This document shows, piece by piece, positions 24,350-35,829 of a DNA stretch of 64,000 nt. The position numbers were made by a program, and so were the translations under genes. Source of the stretch: Bryum argenteum (lineage: Eukaryota; Streptophyta; Bryopsida; Bryales; Bryaceae); contig CM073322.1 of assembly GCA_037043015.1 (NCBI GenBank), positions 21,852,364-21,916,363 of the forward strand, in the 5' to 3' direction. The notes below the pieces were generated by a model. It was not told where the DNA came from and searched no databases. It saw only the letters and a program-made list of their open reading frames with translations. Position 1 is the first letter of the stretch. Every line of letters starts with the position of its first letter.

Positions 24350-26071
24350 ATGGAGACTCGCTACATGGGCGTGACCGAGCCGATCTCCACGGCCGATCCC
24401 ACTGACGCCGACTTCGCCGCCACCAAGCAGCTCGAGGATTGCGTCAAGGGGCTCGCTCTCCAGGGCAGCCGCGAAGAGGAGGTGCAACGGGAGGAAGTTC
24501 TGGGTCACCTCGATGTGCTTGTCAACCGCTGGGTCAAGCTCATCAGTCGCAAGAAGGGTCTTAACGAGGAGTATGTTCGGGAGGCGCGTTGCAAGATCTT
24601 CACGTTTGGGTCGTATCGATTGGGTGTTCATGGTCCCGGTGCTGATATTGATACGCTCTGCGTCGGGCCTTGCTATGTTACTCGCGAGGAGGATTTTTTT
24701 GAGGATTTACATGAGCTTCTGGCAGAGACTGAAGGGGTGACGGAGTTGCATACTGTTCCGGACGCGCACGTGCCTGTGATGAGCTTCGAGTATCATGGTA
24801 TTCCGATTGATTTGTTGTATGCTCGGCTGCCGCTGTGGGTGATCCCCGAGGAGCTGGATATTCTGCAGGACACTATTCTGCAGAATGTGGATGAGCAAAG
24901 CGTGCGAAGCTTGAATGGGTGCCGCGTGACGGATCGCATTCTGCGGTTGGTGCCGAACATGGAGCACTTCCGGACCACCCTGAGGTACGTGAAGCTGTGG
25001 GCCAAGAGACGAGGGGTGTATTCCAATGTGATCGGGTTTCTGGGAGGTGTTAATTGGGCTTTGCTTGTGGCTCGCATTTGCCAATTATACCCTAACGCAG
25101 TTCCGAGCGTGCTGTTGTCGAGGTTCTTTCGGGTGTACAAGCAGTGGCGCTGGCCTAACCCAGTGATGCTGTGTGCCATCGAGGAGGGCCCGCTGGGTCT
25201 CCCCGTGTGGGATCCGCGGAAAAACCCGCGGGACAGGTCGCACCTGATGCCCATCATAACACCAACATACCCGTGCCAAAATTCGAGCTTCAATGTGTCA
25301 AGCAGCACTCTGCGTGTAATGACGGAAGAGTTCAAGCGCGGTGACAGCGTGTGCGACGCGCTGGACACGAAAGCAGCAGATTGGGGGAAGCTCTTCGAGG
25401 CCTTTCCATTCTTCGAAAGCTACAAGAACTACTTACAAATCGACATCTCAGCGGGGGACGGAGAGGAGATGCGAATCTGGAAGGGGTGGGTGGAGTCACG
25501 GCTGCGGCAGCTAATTCTGAAGGTGGAGAAGGACACGTTTGGTATGCTGCAGTGCCACCCACACCCGAATGGATTCCACGACGCGAGCAAGAAGGGAGCA
25601 GTATGCTCATTCTTCTTAGCTCTGCAACGGAAGCAGGGCACTCAAACGCCTTCAGCTCCGTTCGACATGGTTCACACCATCGCGGAGTTCAAGTATGCGG
25701 TGAACCAGTACATGCTGTGTACACCGACCATGAGGATTCACGTTTTGCACGTGAAATCAAGGCAAATACCGGCATATGTGTTTCCGAATGGTATCCGTCC
25801 AGTGCGGGCGCCCAGGGCGGTTAGCTTGAGTGGCAGGCCAGGGTCCGGGTCTAGGGCGGGTGTGGCTGTGGCTGTGGACAGTGTGCAGGCAGCGGAGTCA
25901 CCAGAGGCGAGCTCGAGGGCAGTGGTGACACCACCAAGCGAGGAGCAGGTTCCTGAGGAGGCCGAGCTTTCAGTGCCAGAGCCGAACAAGAGGCCTGCCG
26001 AGAATCTGTTGCTGGGGCCGGGGCCGGTGTCATTAAAGAGGGTAAGGGTGGAGCTTCGTTCGGAAGGTTGA
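24350..26071 (+). CDS. PAPS: Nuclear poly(A) polymerase, intronless, copy 1
   Basis: Adds the poly(A) tail to pre-mRNA 3' ends, ATP-dependent, in the nucleus with the cleavage and polyadenylation complex. The 573-residue frame is open from ATG to stop without introns. The nucleotidyltransferase core begins FGSYRLGVHGPGADID (residues 86-101); its DxD pair D99 and D101 and the third Asp at D154 (IDLLYARL) are the metal ligands of the family. The central domain follows (CRVTDRILRLVPN, YVKLWAKRRGVYSN, INWALL-type helix), then NVSSSTLRVMTEEF and the RNA-binding region to about residue 490. The tail is short, Pro/Ala/Glu-rich, and ends in basic clusters (NKRPAE, LKRVRVELRSEG) that may form a nuclear signal. 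At 573 residues it is shorter than canonical plant enzymes of about 700 because the tail is reduced. An inverted second copy lies at 39744-41519. The missing introns suggest a retrocopy ancestor (inference). Confidence 0.95.
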   Translation: METRYMGVTEPISTADPTDADFAATKQLEDCVKGLALQGSREEEVQREEVLGHLDVLVNRWVKLISRKKGLNEEYVREARCKIFTFGSYRLGVHGPGADIDTLCVGPCYVTREEDFFEDLHELLAETEGVTELHTVPDAHVPVMSFEYHGIPIDLLYARLPLWVIPEELDILQDTILQNVDEQSVRSLNGCRVTDRILRLVPNMEHFRTTLRYVKLWAKRRGVYSNVIGFLGGVNWALLVARICQLYPNAVPSVLLSRFFRVYKQWRWPNPVMLCAIEEGPLGLPVWDPRKNPRDRSHLMPIITPTYPCQNSSFNVSSSTLRVMTEEFKRGDSVCDALDTKAADWGKLFEAFPFFESYKNYLQIDISAGDGEEMRIWKGWVESRLRQLILKVEKDTFGMLQCHPHPNGFHDASKKGAVCSFFLALQRKQGTQTPSAPFDMVHTIAEFKYAVNQYMLCTPTMRIHVLHVKSRQIPAYVFPNGIRPVRAPRAVSLSGRPGSGSRAGVAVAVDSVQAAESPEASSRAVVTPPSEEQVPEEAELSVPEPNKRPAENLLLGPGPVSLKRVRVELRSEG

Positions 26072-26430
26072 GAAATATCCAAAAAAAATGGGTGAAGGTC
26101 AGAGAGGCAGGCGGACGTATCAACATTGTATTGTAATTGGGAGGTTGTTGACCCAGTGATTCCCACGCCCGGAGGACCCAGGAGAGGAGAGGAGGGGAGC
26201 TTCCATACTTTTTGTGTATAGAGTCCATTGGAGGGGTGGGGAAACCGGCAGGTTTGCTGTCGATCGCATTTATAGAGTAGGCCATTCTGCAGGGACATTA
26301 TGTGATATGGGAACCCACGCAGCTCTCGTATCACAAGCGATACTTGGAGTGTGCTGGTTCTGTCTCCGTTTTTAGGGTTCACATATCACCTAATGTCCTC
26401 GGAGATCCAAATTTACAATCGGTGCTGAGA
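24350..26430 (+). repeat. Inverted segmental duplication, left arm
   Basis: This segment matches 39440-41519 in opposite orientation, including the coding region and about 350 bp of 3' flank: ACCCAGTGAT, CCCGGAGGACCCAGGAGAGG and CACCTAATGTCCTCGGAGA occur in both. The sequences upstream of the two ATGs do not match, so the duplication starts close to the start codon. Confidence 0.85.
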
Positions 26431-29030
26431 TGCCTTGGAGGAGGGCAGTGAGAGCGATCGTTGATGTCAGGGTTTTTTTTCTGACTTCTTGCAGCCAGAC
26501 ACCAGTAGTAGCAGAACTGGCTTGGATGGTGTTCTGCTGTAACGCAGAGGAAAACCCTGGTTGTACCTCCAGGTTCGGCACCAGAAAACACCAAAAAAGA
26601 GAATAGTTAGATAAAAAAAAAGTGGAGTGTTTCAGTCATTTAGGTTGAATGTATGATAATTATTTTTTGAGTAGTCGGTCCCTTCTAATTCTCACGTGGT
26701 TTCTTTGGACTGTTTTACTGGGTTGTCTATCTCAATAAAGTTCACCGATTTTCACCCAAAGGAGGTTTCTGATGTGATTTTGGGCGATGTATGCTCTGTG
26801 AATGCATTAAGATTCTCAAGGTTTTATCCTGTGCTTCTTTGGATAGTGTATCAGATTGTGTGTTCAGTATCTCATTGTGGTCTAGTACGTTAGTACACCA
26901 ATGCAGCTGTTTCTATGTTACTTGCTCCGAAGTGGTGGTGGTGGCTGCACCTCTTAATAATGTTGTGTACTTTTGCAGATATTCATTTGTATTGCAATGA
27001 AATGTGCTGCTTTTGCTGTAGAAGTGCATGGCTATTGACTTGATTCGATTCTTTGCAATTCGCTTACGCTGCTTCTATTGGATTTTCCATCTGGTCAGCA
27101 TTGATTTCGTTCCTGATATCTGTGATTTTATTGCGTGACCCTGGTCGGCAGGTGCCAAGGCATGTCGTCAACCGTGTATCTTTCAACAGTTTGCTTGAAT
27201 CTTTTGATACGTTCATCCCTCGGTTACTGAGCCTATGCTGCGCATTTAATAAACGGGATAGACTCCTGATTTCTTGCGATTTTTACGAAATCAATGTTAT
27301 AGTGTATATATTCAACGGAGAACTTGGCTGTAAGTCGAATACATCAGAAGAATCACTCATCCAGGCACAAAACGATTTGTAGTAAATCGTATCAGTATCC
27401 AGATATCTTGCATTTCCAATCGGTATCAAGCGTAGATTCTGTAGCTGTATCATGATGATTGGGATCGAATGCAGAGTGGATTCTGTTTGTGCGCGTTGAG
27501 GTTTTTAGAAATCCCAACAAAGAAATGATCCTGATTCTGTTTCGTGTGTAATCAAGGTGAATATGCTAAGTGACGACAGTATCAAGGTTTCAGCAAGGAC
27601 TCTAACGATCGTATATGTGGCATTCTACAACGGAGAGAAATAGACCTTCTATCGAAATTGAATTTGTCACGTAGTCTTCGTGAGATAGAGTCCAAGTGAA
27701 AACAGCCAAGAGAGAAGGTTCCATGATCAGTAAAAAAACATTCAAGAGAAAGAGATCCATTCCACCACAAATGCATGCATGGACACAAGTTAGCTACTTT
27801 CGGCTTATGAATGACCCTCCTCAAAGTGATAAGCTCCACATGTCGCATATTCAGGAAGCAGAAAGACAGATTTTTCGTTCACCATTTGGACAACTGTCTG
27901 GATATCGAAGTGGGAGGGACTCAGTTACGGACTTGTGAAATGCTTTTTGACATATAACATGCATGAGCATGTGGGACCTGGCCTGTTTCAATTCTACACC
28001 CTCATTGGTGTTAGCAATGCATTACCTTACCAATCGCACTTGCAGATTGTCAACAGATGTATTTTTCAATTGATTAAAACAACAAATCAATACATTACCA
28101 ATACTAACAGTGCTGAACTTTTCAGACAAAGTGATTTCAGGTAGAGCTTGGGGACTCACTGGCTGTTAGTATGGAAACTTCTTATACTAGGATATCAAAA
28201 AATTGCTGTACGGTATTCTGTTGAGTTAATACCGTCTCTTGAAGCACAAGAGGAGATTTTAGCATTTTTTGATGTACATAAACATGTATAACTTACATAA
28301 GGATAGTTTTGATTCTGAATCTGTAAATTAGTAAGAAAATTTCTGTAAAAGTATCAAAAACATGAGATGAAGTAGGTGAGAGGTGACGTCCATTTGTTTT
28401 GGAAAGATAAAAATGTAACAATTCCACGATGTGTTCATCTCCTAGGAGAAAGAATCTCATCATGTTTAACTTATGTGTCACACCAAAGTGACTTTCAAGC
28501 CAATCATCAACTTAGCAAATTCTCTGCACCTACGGAATCAGACTAATATTGACTACACTCTCTTCTTGAGATATATATTTTTTTAATAGAAAATGATAAA
28601 ACATCAAGCATTTTTTTGTGTAAAACTCAAAATGAACGAATTTGATAACATCTTGATAAGAAGACATAAAGCCAAGACTAAGTATGTTGATAAAGGACAC
28701 AAAAAGTCATGTCAAATTTGAATTTGGAGACCTCAAAGTTGAAGGAGAGGGGTGGAAGTCGTCCTTTTCAACGGGGATCCAGGTCCGGAGAAGGCGCACT
28801 AGAGAAAAACGTGGCATGAGAGTCACTCCCACGGTCCCACGGGCACGGGTCCCCGTCCTTTTGATCGGTCGACCCCCGTCGCCACCCCTGTAGTAGTAGT
28901 GAGCAAGTTCCGCCGTTTCCAGTCTGCGATCACCTTGGCCGACAATTTCAAGCTTTCCCGATTGAGTAAGTGCATTTGAAAGAGGCTCCGCAGACACTGC
29001 ATGATATCTGCACAGGCAGGATCATTGCAT
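26431..29030. other. Intergenic, no gene recognised
   Basis: Between the poly(A) polymerase 3' flank and the apyrase leader. Open frames up to about 110 codons show no known domain. The first few hundred bases are probably the 3' UTR or downstream flank of the polymerase gene. Confidence 0.4.
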
Positions 29031-30087
29031 GCTCGCTCGCTCTTTCTCTCCGCCCCTAACTAGCTCTCGACCTGCATGCACTCGATCGAAACTTCCGCCA
29101 TCGCTCCATGCACCTTTTTCGATCGTGGGCAACAAACCTTCCGCCCGATTATCGATTTTATAATCAGCGCTAGGTCACAATTTTGTGTGTGGAGCTCGAT
29201 TGTTTATTTGTGTTGTGTGTGCTTAATTTGATGTTACACCCAATTAGGATAGCAAGACGTGCTTTCTTTGTTTGTTGTGGGTCTGATGCTGTCAATTGAA
29301 TGTTGTGTGTGAATTTTTCGGGAGGAGCTTTCGTGTGAGTTGTCTATAATTGGTAGCAGCTCTCTGTGGCGGACTGCAATGTGGATAGCCACTTCTTCGT
29401 ATGGTGATGGCGAGATTTTTGAATTTTCGCTTGAAACGAGCGTGACTATGGTTGTTGGAGTGGATGTCATCGGTAACGGTGACTCGATGGCAGCTTTAAC
29501 TACGTATTCCTTCTGTTTTGTAATTGGTTTGGAACGAGGAGATGCTTGTGATTGAGTTTGAACTGGATTTTGCTCGATTCCTTGAAGGTTGTGGACTTCG
29601 AACTAGCCGCTGTGCATGCTTGTCTACTGATCATGACTTGTTTGTGCTTTGCTTGCTGTGTGGGTAGCTAAGCTTGACTGCTTTTGGTGTGTGCAGATCG
29701 TTGATGCAGCAAGAGATCGGGTTCTTCGTACACAGCCCGCTTGCGCCATAGCCTATAAGATTGAGCATAATTCTTTCTTGCGTCTGTGTAGTCAAAACGA
29801 TGGAGGCGTTTTTTAGTTCTTTGTGGAGTTTGTACCGCAGGATCAAGGCAGTAAAGTAGGTAGCTGCTTCTATGTGACCGCTACTTGAACTTCAGGTAAC
29901 TTCACTTGGAGTCCTTGGCATTGATGCCTGCATGGGGGGGTACTTTGTTAAGAGAATAGAGTGGATTCATTTCTTTCTTGAGTTTCATCATCGTTATGGA
30001 CTATTGATTTTTCTGAAGTGGTGCAGGAAATGGGCTTATCTTGGCTAAGTATTCCTCAAAGATTCTCAGTTGTACTTGAAGATTGCC
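29030..30087 (+). promoter_or_regulatory. Probable apyrase leader with 5' UTR intron(s)
   Basis: A pyrimidine-rich stretch at 29035-29065 looks like a plant transcription-start and leader region. Acceptor-like TGTGTGCAG (near 29690) and GGTGCAG (near 30028) lie before the coding ATG at 30088, suggesting one or more leader introns. Exact exons cannot be fixed from sequence alone. Confidence 0.35.
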
Positions 30088-32109
30088 ATGGGCGTAGGAA
30101 GTGGGAGTAGTGGCAACGTTCCACCAGCGTCATCACTTGGGCCACATGGACGAGGTGCTGCAAGCCTGCGAGGCTCAAATTCCGTTCCGGCTGTATTGAA
30201 ATACTTGAAGGTTGATCCTGGAGGTTTTCCCGATGGAGCGAGTGATGGACCTAATTCTCCGTTGCAGCCGGTCAGAGAAGGGTTTCCTTCACGAATGCCC
30301 CAGTATAGTAAGCTTAGAAATGGTGGAGTTTATGCGGTCTCTGGAATTTCGCAACCGAGTTCTCACTGGTGGGATTGTTGGAAAGCAGTCACTGGACTTC
30401 TCTTTCTGGCAACCACGTTGCTTTACCTAGGGTTTCTTTTGGGAAAATTTTATCGGAAATCAGAGGCACTTCAGTATGCAGTCGTGATCGATGGAGGTAG
30501 TACAGGTACCCGGGTGCATGTGTATGCATGGGCTCACTCACCAAATAACTCTCTTCCTGTGATGGTTAAGCCGACTTACAGTCGTGACGACAGTGCCCCT
30601 TGGTATAGAGTTCCGGGGCAGCAGAGGGCATATAAACGTGTGGAGACAGAACCTGGACTCGACAAAACCTTGAATAATAAGACGGCTGTACAGAACGCTC
30701 TTCAACCTCTTTTGAACTGGGCAGAGAAGCAGATACCACCATATGCTCGTCAATCAACGAGGTTATTTCTCTTAGCTACTGCTGGATTGCGAAGTTTACC
30801 GCTTACTCATAGTAAGTCCATCCTTGACAACGCATACTTGGTGCTGAGGAACTCCTCTTTTTTGTGCAAACGGAATTGGGTGAAAGTTATATCCGGTGCA
30901 CACGAAGCTTACTACGGCTGGATAGCTCTGAACTATAATCTTGGTCGTTTGGGTCACACATCAGAGCTGCCAACTGTAGGAACGTTGGATCTTGGAGGTT
31001 CCTCGCTGCAAGTAACATTCGAGACTAGAGACCCTGCTCAAAAGTATGGAGTCAATGTAAGTGTTGGAGCTACAGATCACCATCTTTATGCAATTTCCCA
31101 TGCTGGCTTTGGCTTGAACGACGCTTTTGAGAAGTCTGTATTACAGTTGCTACGGCCTCAAGCTTCTTGGTCGAATGGAGTTGTTGTAACCACAAATGGA
31201 GTAGTTGAAGTGCGACACCCCTGTCTTCAGAGAGGTTACAAGAAGCCCTTTGTGTGCTCCACACATTGTATGCTGCCACCGTTGGCATTTGCAAGTCAGA
31301 GTGACAACTTGGGTGACCGATCAGCCCAGGTGGAGTTGATAGGATCTTCAAATTGGAAGGCGTGTCAGGCACTTGTGAAAAAGGTAGTCAACAGCTCGTT
31401 CACAGAGAGGTGCTCTTCTCCATCTTGCGCCCTTGGGAAGTACCAGTCATCTCCTGAGGGTAAATTTTATGGACTTGCCGGTTTTTTCGTTGTGTACAAA
31501 TTCTTTGGACTGAAAGGTGATGCTCCTCTTGGGAAGTTGGTGAAGAAAGGGCAGAAGTTCTGTGAACTGAATTGGAAAGATGCTCAAGCGAAAGTGGTTG
31601 CACAGCCCAGTGTTGACCAGTATTGCTTTCGAGCCCCGTATGTTGCTGCCTTACTACGACAAGGCTTGCACCTTCATGATGATCAAGTAACAATCGGGCC
31701 AGGCGACTTCGCGTGGACACTAGGAGCTGCCTTGTGGGAAGCTGGTGCTCTCGTTCCTGCTCACGGTGAAGCTGGAAAGACGGCATTAGAAACCTTCATC
31801 AACATTCGAATTGCTGCCTCTATCTCACTTCTTCTCTTGCTGTTTCTCATTCTTGGCGTGGTTCTCTGCTACTTGAGGCCACGACATGGTCTATATTTGC
31901 CGCGATTCATTTTTTTGAGCTCCAAACCAGATGGCCCTCACTGGTTACAGCTCTCACTGAAGGCCCCTGGGCGTTTAACCAGCCTCACGACGAATGGCTT
32001 AAAACTTGGTGAGCTCAAACCGTCTCTTGATGACCTTTCTGAACTTTCAACACCTTTTGTTTCCATGACGACCGGCGCTCAATGTAGCTCTTCAAGTTAT
32101 CCAGAGTAA
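30088..32109 (+). CDS. Apyrase (GDA1/CD39 family), APY7-like, two membrane spans
   Basis: Hydrolyses nucleoside tri- and diphosphates; plant members act in Golgi lumen or at the cell surface. The 673-residue frame uses the ATG at 30088 because the open frame upstream has no other ATG. A basic, Gly/Ser-rich N-terminus is followed by a membrane span at about 100-121. The apyrase conserved regions come in order: ACR1 IDGGSTGTRVH (134-144), ACR2 LLATAGLR (228-235), ACR3 GAHEAYYGWIALNY (270-283), ACR4 LDLGGSSLQVT (300-310), and YGLAGFFVVYKFF as ACR5. A second span (about 575-596) precedes a 77-residue tail. The two-span architecture and long tail fit Arabidopsis APY7-type rather than the shorter APY1/2. 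The coding region is one exon with all key residues present, so I expect it to be functional. Confidence 0.93.
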   Translation: MGVGSGSSGNVPPASSLGPHGRGAASLRGSNSVPAVLKYLKVDPGGFPDGASDGPNSPLQPVREGFPSRMPQYSKLRNGGVYAVSGISQPSSHWWDCWKAVTGLLFLATTLLYLGFLLGKFYRKSEALQYAVVIDGGSTGTRVHVYAWAHSPNNSLPVMVKPTYSRDDSAPWYRVPGQQRAYKRVETEPGLDKTLNNKTAVQNALQPLLNWAEKQIPPYARQSTRLFLLATAGLRSLPLTHSKSILDNAYLVLRNSSFLCKRNWVKVISGAHEAYYGWIALNYNLGRLGHTSELPTVGTLDLGGSSLQVTFETRDPAQKYGVNVSVGATDHHLYAISHAGFGLNDAFEKSVLQLLRPQASWSNGVVVTTNGVVEVRHPCLQRGYKKPFVCSTHCMLPPLAFASQSDNLGDRSAQVELIGSSNWKACQALVKKVVNSSFTERCSSPSCALGKYQSSPEGKFYGLAGFFVVYKFFGLKGDAPLGKLVKKGQKFCELNWKDAQAKVVAQPSVDQYCFRAPYVAALLRQGLHLHDDQVTIGPGDFAWTLGAALWEAGALVPAHGEAGKTALETFINIRIAASISLLLLLFLILGVVLCYLRPRHGLYLPRFIFLSSKPDGPHWLQLSLKAPGRLTSLTTNGLKLGELKPSLDDLSELSTPFVSMTTGAQCSSSSYPE

Positions 32110-32730
32110 TTATGGACTTTTTAGTTTTGTACTAGGAACTTTGACTTGGAGTAGGCAGGGAGTGAAGGTATATACTAGACAGTCCTATTTCTTATGTGCA
32201 CATTTCAGACCTCGTTATGGCTTTCAATGGCTCCCCGTCTGACTACGAATGTGTGCAATCATGTACTGCAGGTATGGCAGTTTATGCACCTGACCGTCAT
32301 CAGAAGATGACCGGGAAAATGCAGCACAAAGGGGGCTTTCTGCAGAGTCGCCGGATGCAGCCTCGGGAAGACTCTATCTCCGATCTTCATGGAGTTTGAA
32401 AGATTCGCTCTGCCGACGCCTTCCTGCACTTTGTTCTTCCTGTATTGATGTTCACCAGGTTTACTTGATTCATTAGAATTGCTCAACATGGTTCATTGCT
32501 CAAACGATGCGCTCGTAAGATATCTAGTTCATTCTGAGGAGCATTCCTGTGTAGCAGAGAACCATATTTGTTGCATTTGATGTTGGGACTTCAACATTTT
32601 TTCACATTGCAGAAGGTCCCTTGTCACTTGGCTTGAAAGCCTATTGTCTTCCTCAACACTTTTTTGTCAACTGTTTCTCATAGTGTTCTTGATTGTCGTT
32701 CCGCTAGAGCCCTGTTATCATTTGATACTA
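32110..32730 (+). other. Apyrase 3' UTR and downstream flank
   Basis: No recognised domain. The first part is probably 3' UTR of the apyrase mRNA. The tandem array begins at about 32740. Confidence 0.35.
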
Positions 32731-33408
32731 GCCGATATCAGATGGTAGGCAAAGTCGAGCATCACTGTAGTCGGTACAATATGTATGATCTGATGTCGCT
32801 CAAACCAGATAGTGCAGTGCAAGTTGGACGTTCACGATCACTAGAATGACGAGCCTAATCGAGTGGGTGATTATGACTACTATTTGAGGAGCAACTCCTG
32901 GAAGTATTGCTTCGGATGTAGTGCAAACGATGGAGTGTTCATAGTAGAGGTTGCATTGGCTCCAAATTCCCTCCAAAATATCCTGCAAATCGAAGGACAT
33001 GGTGTGCAGTGCCTCTGTTGAAAGGAGTGAACGCACATACAAGATAGAGACACGTCGATGTGTACTATACTCACCTACCGACTCGGCGGCTCTATCACTC
33101 TGTTCAAGGATTAGTGCCCAGATATCTATCGGATATCCCCGATCTCGACGTATACCACTGGAGACTGCGAACACAAATCGCAAGGTTTTGTTAGCAAGCA
33201 CAGACTAGTCTTGTTTGGAGTTCTTTAGTTCGACAAGAGAGGGAGAGTAAAGGTCAGAGGACCGAAGCATTCAGTGCGCTGTTGGTGAAACCGTAGTTCG
33301 AAGCTTTAATTAAGCGTGTACTCTGGATCCTCTTAATTACTTGAGTGTCGGTAAAGTCTTCGATGACTCGGTCGAGGCCAAGCAAAAGTCGCCGGAGGAG
33401 GTTTCTGA

Positions 33409-34349
33409 TGGAGCCAGAGAGCTCAACTATGGCTTACCCGCGGCGGAAACTATAGACTAAGAAATGTCCAAGTTCGCCCTGCAATTGTCCTTTTCGCTAC
33501 TGGTAATCCGCAAGTATATTATGAAAATCACTGGAGATTCGTCGTGGTCACTCTTAATGTGTTAAAGCGGTGAGACGACAAGCTTCTTTACTTCTTAAAT
33601 GGGTGCGTCTGAGCTTCCCCTGAATCCTCGTGACGATATCATATCAATTGTACAATTCTCCTCTTAGGTACATCTCCGTGTAAATTGTCTAGCTAAGTTT
33701 TTCGATGTTCTGATATTGCCACCGCTTGAACTAGTTCCCAATACTCTAATCAAGCTACCTGATCACACTGGAAAAGGTTGTGCCATTTCATGTGAAAGCT
33801 GCTGGTAGCTAATTGGTAGTCATACTCTTGCGGACGAAGAGAAAGTTGTTTAGGAAGAAGTACCTCCTCTCAAGAACTTCCTGTGGTGGTGATGTCATGA
33901 TGAGCCAACTTATTGAACTACCTCTCAAGCGCCTTGTGCAGTTCTTAGAAGATGTTGTGCCATTCTATGTGAAAGCTGTTTCTTCGTGTGAGGGGCAGCA
34001 TTATGGTACGAAAGCTCCTTTGGGGCCCTGTCTTTCCTCAGGCAGAGCCTAGAAGAAGATGATGGACAAGCAGCTGTTGGACGAGAAAGGGAGTCGGAGG
34101 AGGGAGGCTACCGTGGAGGTTTCTGGCGCATTTTCGAACTCCTCATGGCGGTACCTATTTTTGGATACTGAGAATACCGTGTCTTCATGCCCGCACCCAA
34201 CGTGGGCTGGTGCCATTGGTTCCACAATCATGTTCTGGCCACTTCTAAATGGTGTGCTTGATTGCATACCCTGGATTTGTAGACGGTTGCTCCCGCGGTT
34301 GTACAAGAAGTCGGACGAGTGTATATCAGGGGTGTCACTCCGAAGATGA
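33409..34349 (+). pseudogene. Unnamed tandem family, copy 1 (broken)
   Basis: The exon 1 counterpart begins at the shared ATG (MEPESSTM...) but stops after about 15 codons; later segments still align with copy 2 (GTGTTAAAGCGGTGAGACGACAAGC matches its DVLKRCDDK region). The exon 2 counterpart begins after TTTCCTCAG near 34040 and ends in RLYKKSDE near 34310. A stop and frame change lie in the middle, and its reading around LWPLLNGVLDCIPWIC resembles LWPVINAALDGVIWIC of copy 2. Probably a pseudogene, unless spliced in a way I do not see. Confidence 0.5.
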
Positions 34350-35829
34350 GATTCCTCGAGTTCAGGGTATGCAAGTGACTGAGTCACCTAGAATCAGGAA
34401 GAAGTCATTCTCATGAGAATTCATATTCCTCGCTTATGGGATCGGAGAATGCATCATTTGTCAATAATCTTAAAGCGCGATACCCCGGAGCTGCCGAGCT
34501 GGAGCCAAATTTCGAAGTTGTGCAAACGCTCTTTTATCGTCACTGTCACAGGACTTCATCGTCACCGTCTGCAAGCATATGCAATCCAATGAGAACCCTG
34601 GTAGACAATGCAATGATTGTTGGCAGTTCAAGCAGACTTATGTACATCCAAACATGCCGATTCGCTCGCTTTTGTACGCGCTTCTTTCGAACTTCGATCT
34701 CCAGTCGTTGCTTTTTTACATGATCGACACATTCTCTGTAATCAAGGGTGCCGTTGACCGCATTCAAAACTCTTCCGTTGAACTGAACCGCCAGGCGATT
34801 CATTACCAGTGAACCAACTCCTGAACCGCAAGTATATATCCTGATGCCAAACCGCGAACGCAAATTGACTCATAAAAGTTGGATGAAATTCAATATGGAG
34901 AAGTTCCATCGGGGTGATGGACGCTGGTGTAGATTGCTTGAGTTTCTCCATGATCGATAACGTGGTCAACTTCTGCTTTGCTCACGGTGGCCGCGCTTGC
35001 GGTACCAATTTGTGCTGCAGTATGGAACATGAACCGGGCTTTGTGATGTTCTTGACGGTCTTCGAATTAGAGCACTGTCACAGGATTCATTTTATATTCG
35101 CCGAGTCAGTAGCTACGCACAGTCGAGCCTCGCTGTAGTCGGTACAAAATGTATGTCCTTTTGTCGCTCGCACCGACTAGAGTGGTGCAAGTTGGACGTA
35201 CTCGGTCACGAGAATGACTAGCCTAGTCGTGGAGGTGGAGCCAGGAAGCTTCTGCAGTACTGTCTGACGACCAACTACTGGAAGTGTTGCTTCGAACGGT
35301 GGAGCTCCAAATCCCTTACGATTTAATCGACGTGTGGAGTTTGACTCAAGGGTGTGCAGTGATTCTATCGATTGCAGTGAACGCTTATACGTGTTACTTT
35401 GATAGAGTTAATTCGATGTGTGCTGTGATCACCTACCGACACGGCGATTCTCCCACTTTGTACGAGAGGCCGGGCATCGCCCAGGTCTCAACCGAAAATC
35501 TGGGTACTTGATGTACATGATTGCAGACTGCGGAAGCAACTTGACTTATGCTGCAAGGTCTTGTTGACAAAGCACAGCACTAGTCTCGTAGTAGTTGCTC
35601 GTCAGACAGTACTTCCAGTAGTAGCTCGTCAGATAGTTTCTGTAGTTCGACGAGAGAGGGAGAGTGAAGGTTAGGGTCGGTGCTCCAGCTGGTGAGACCC
35701 TAATGGAAAGGTTCAAATGAGCCTGTCTACTTTCGTCTACCTCTTGAAGCTCTTGGCTACTCGAGTGTCGGTAAAGTCTCTCACCGGGGCGAAGCCAAGC
35801 AAAGATCGATTCATCGGTGAAGGTTTGTG

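Noticed and set aside
24707..25368. Long reverse-strand open frames inside the poly(A) polymerase genes (125 and 191 codons)
   Set aside because: They lie wholly inside the conserved enzyme-coding sequence on the other strand, have no domain of their own, and recur in copy 2 only because the DNA is nearly identical.
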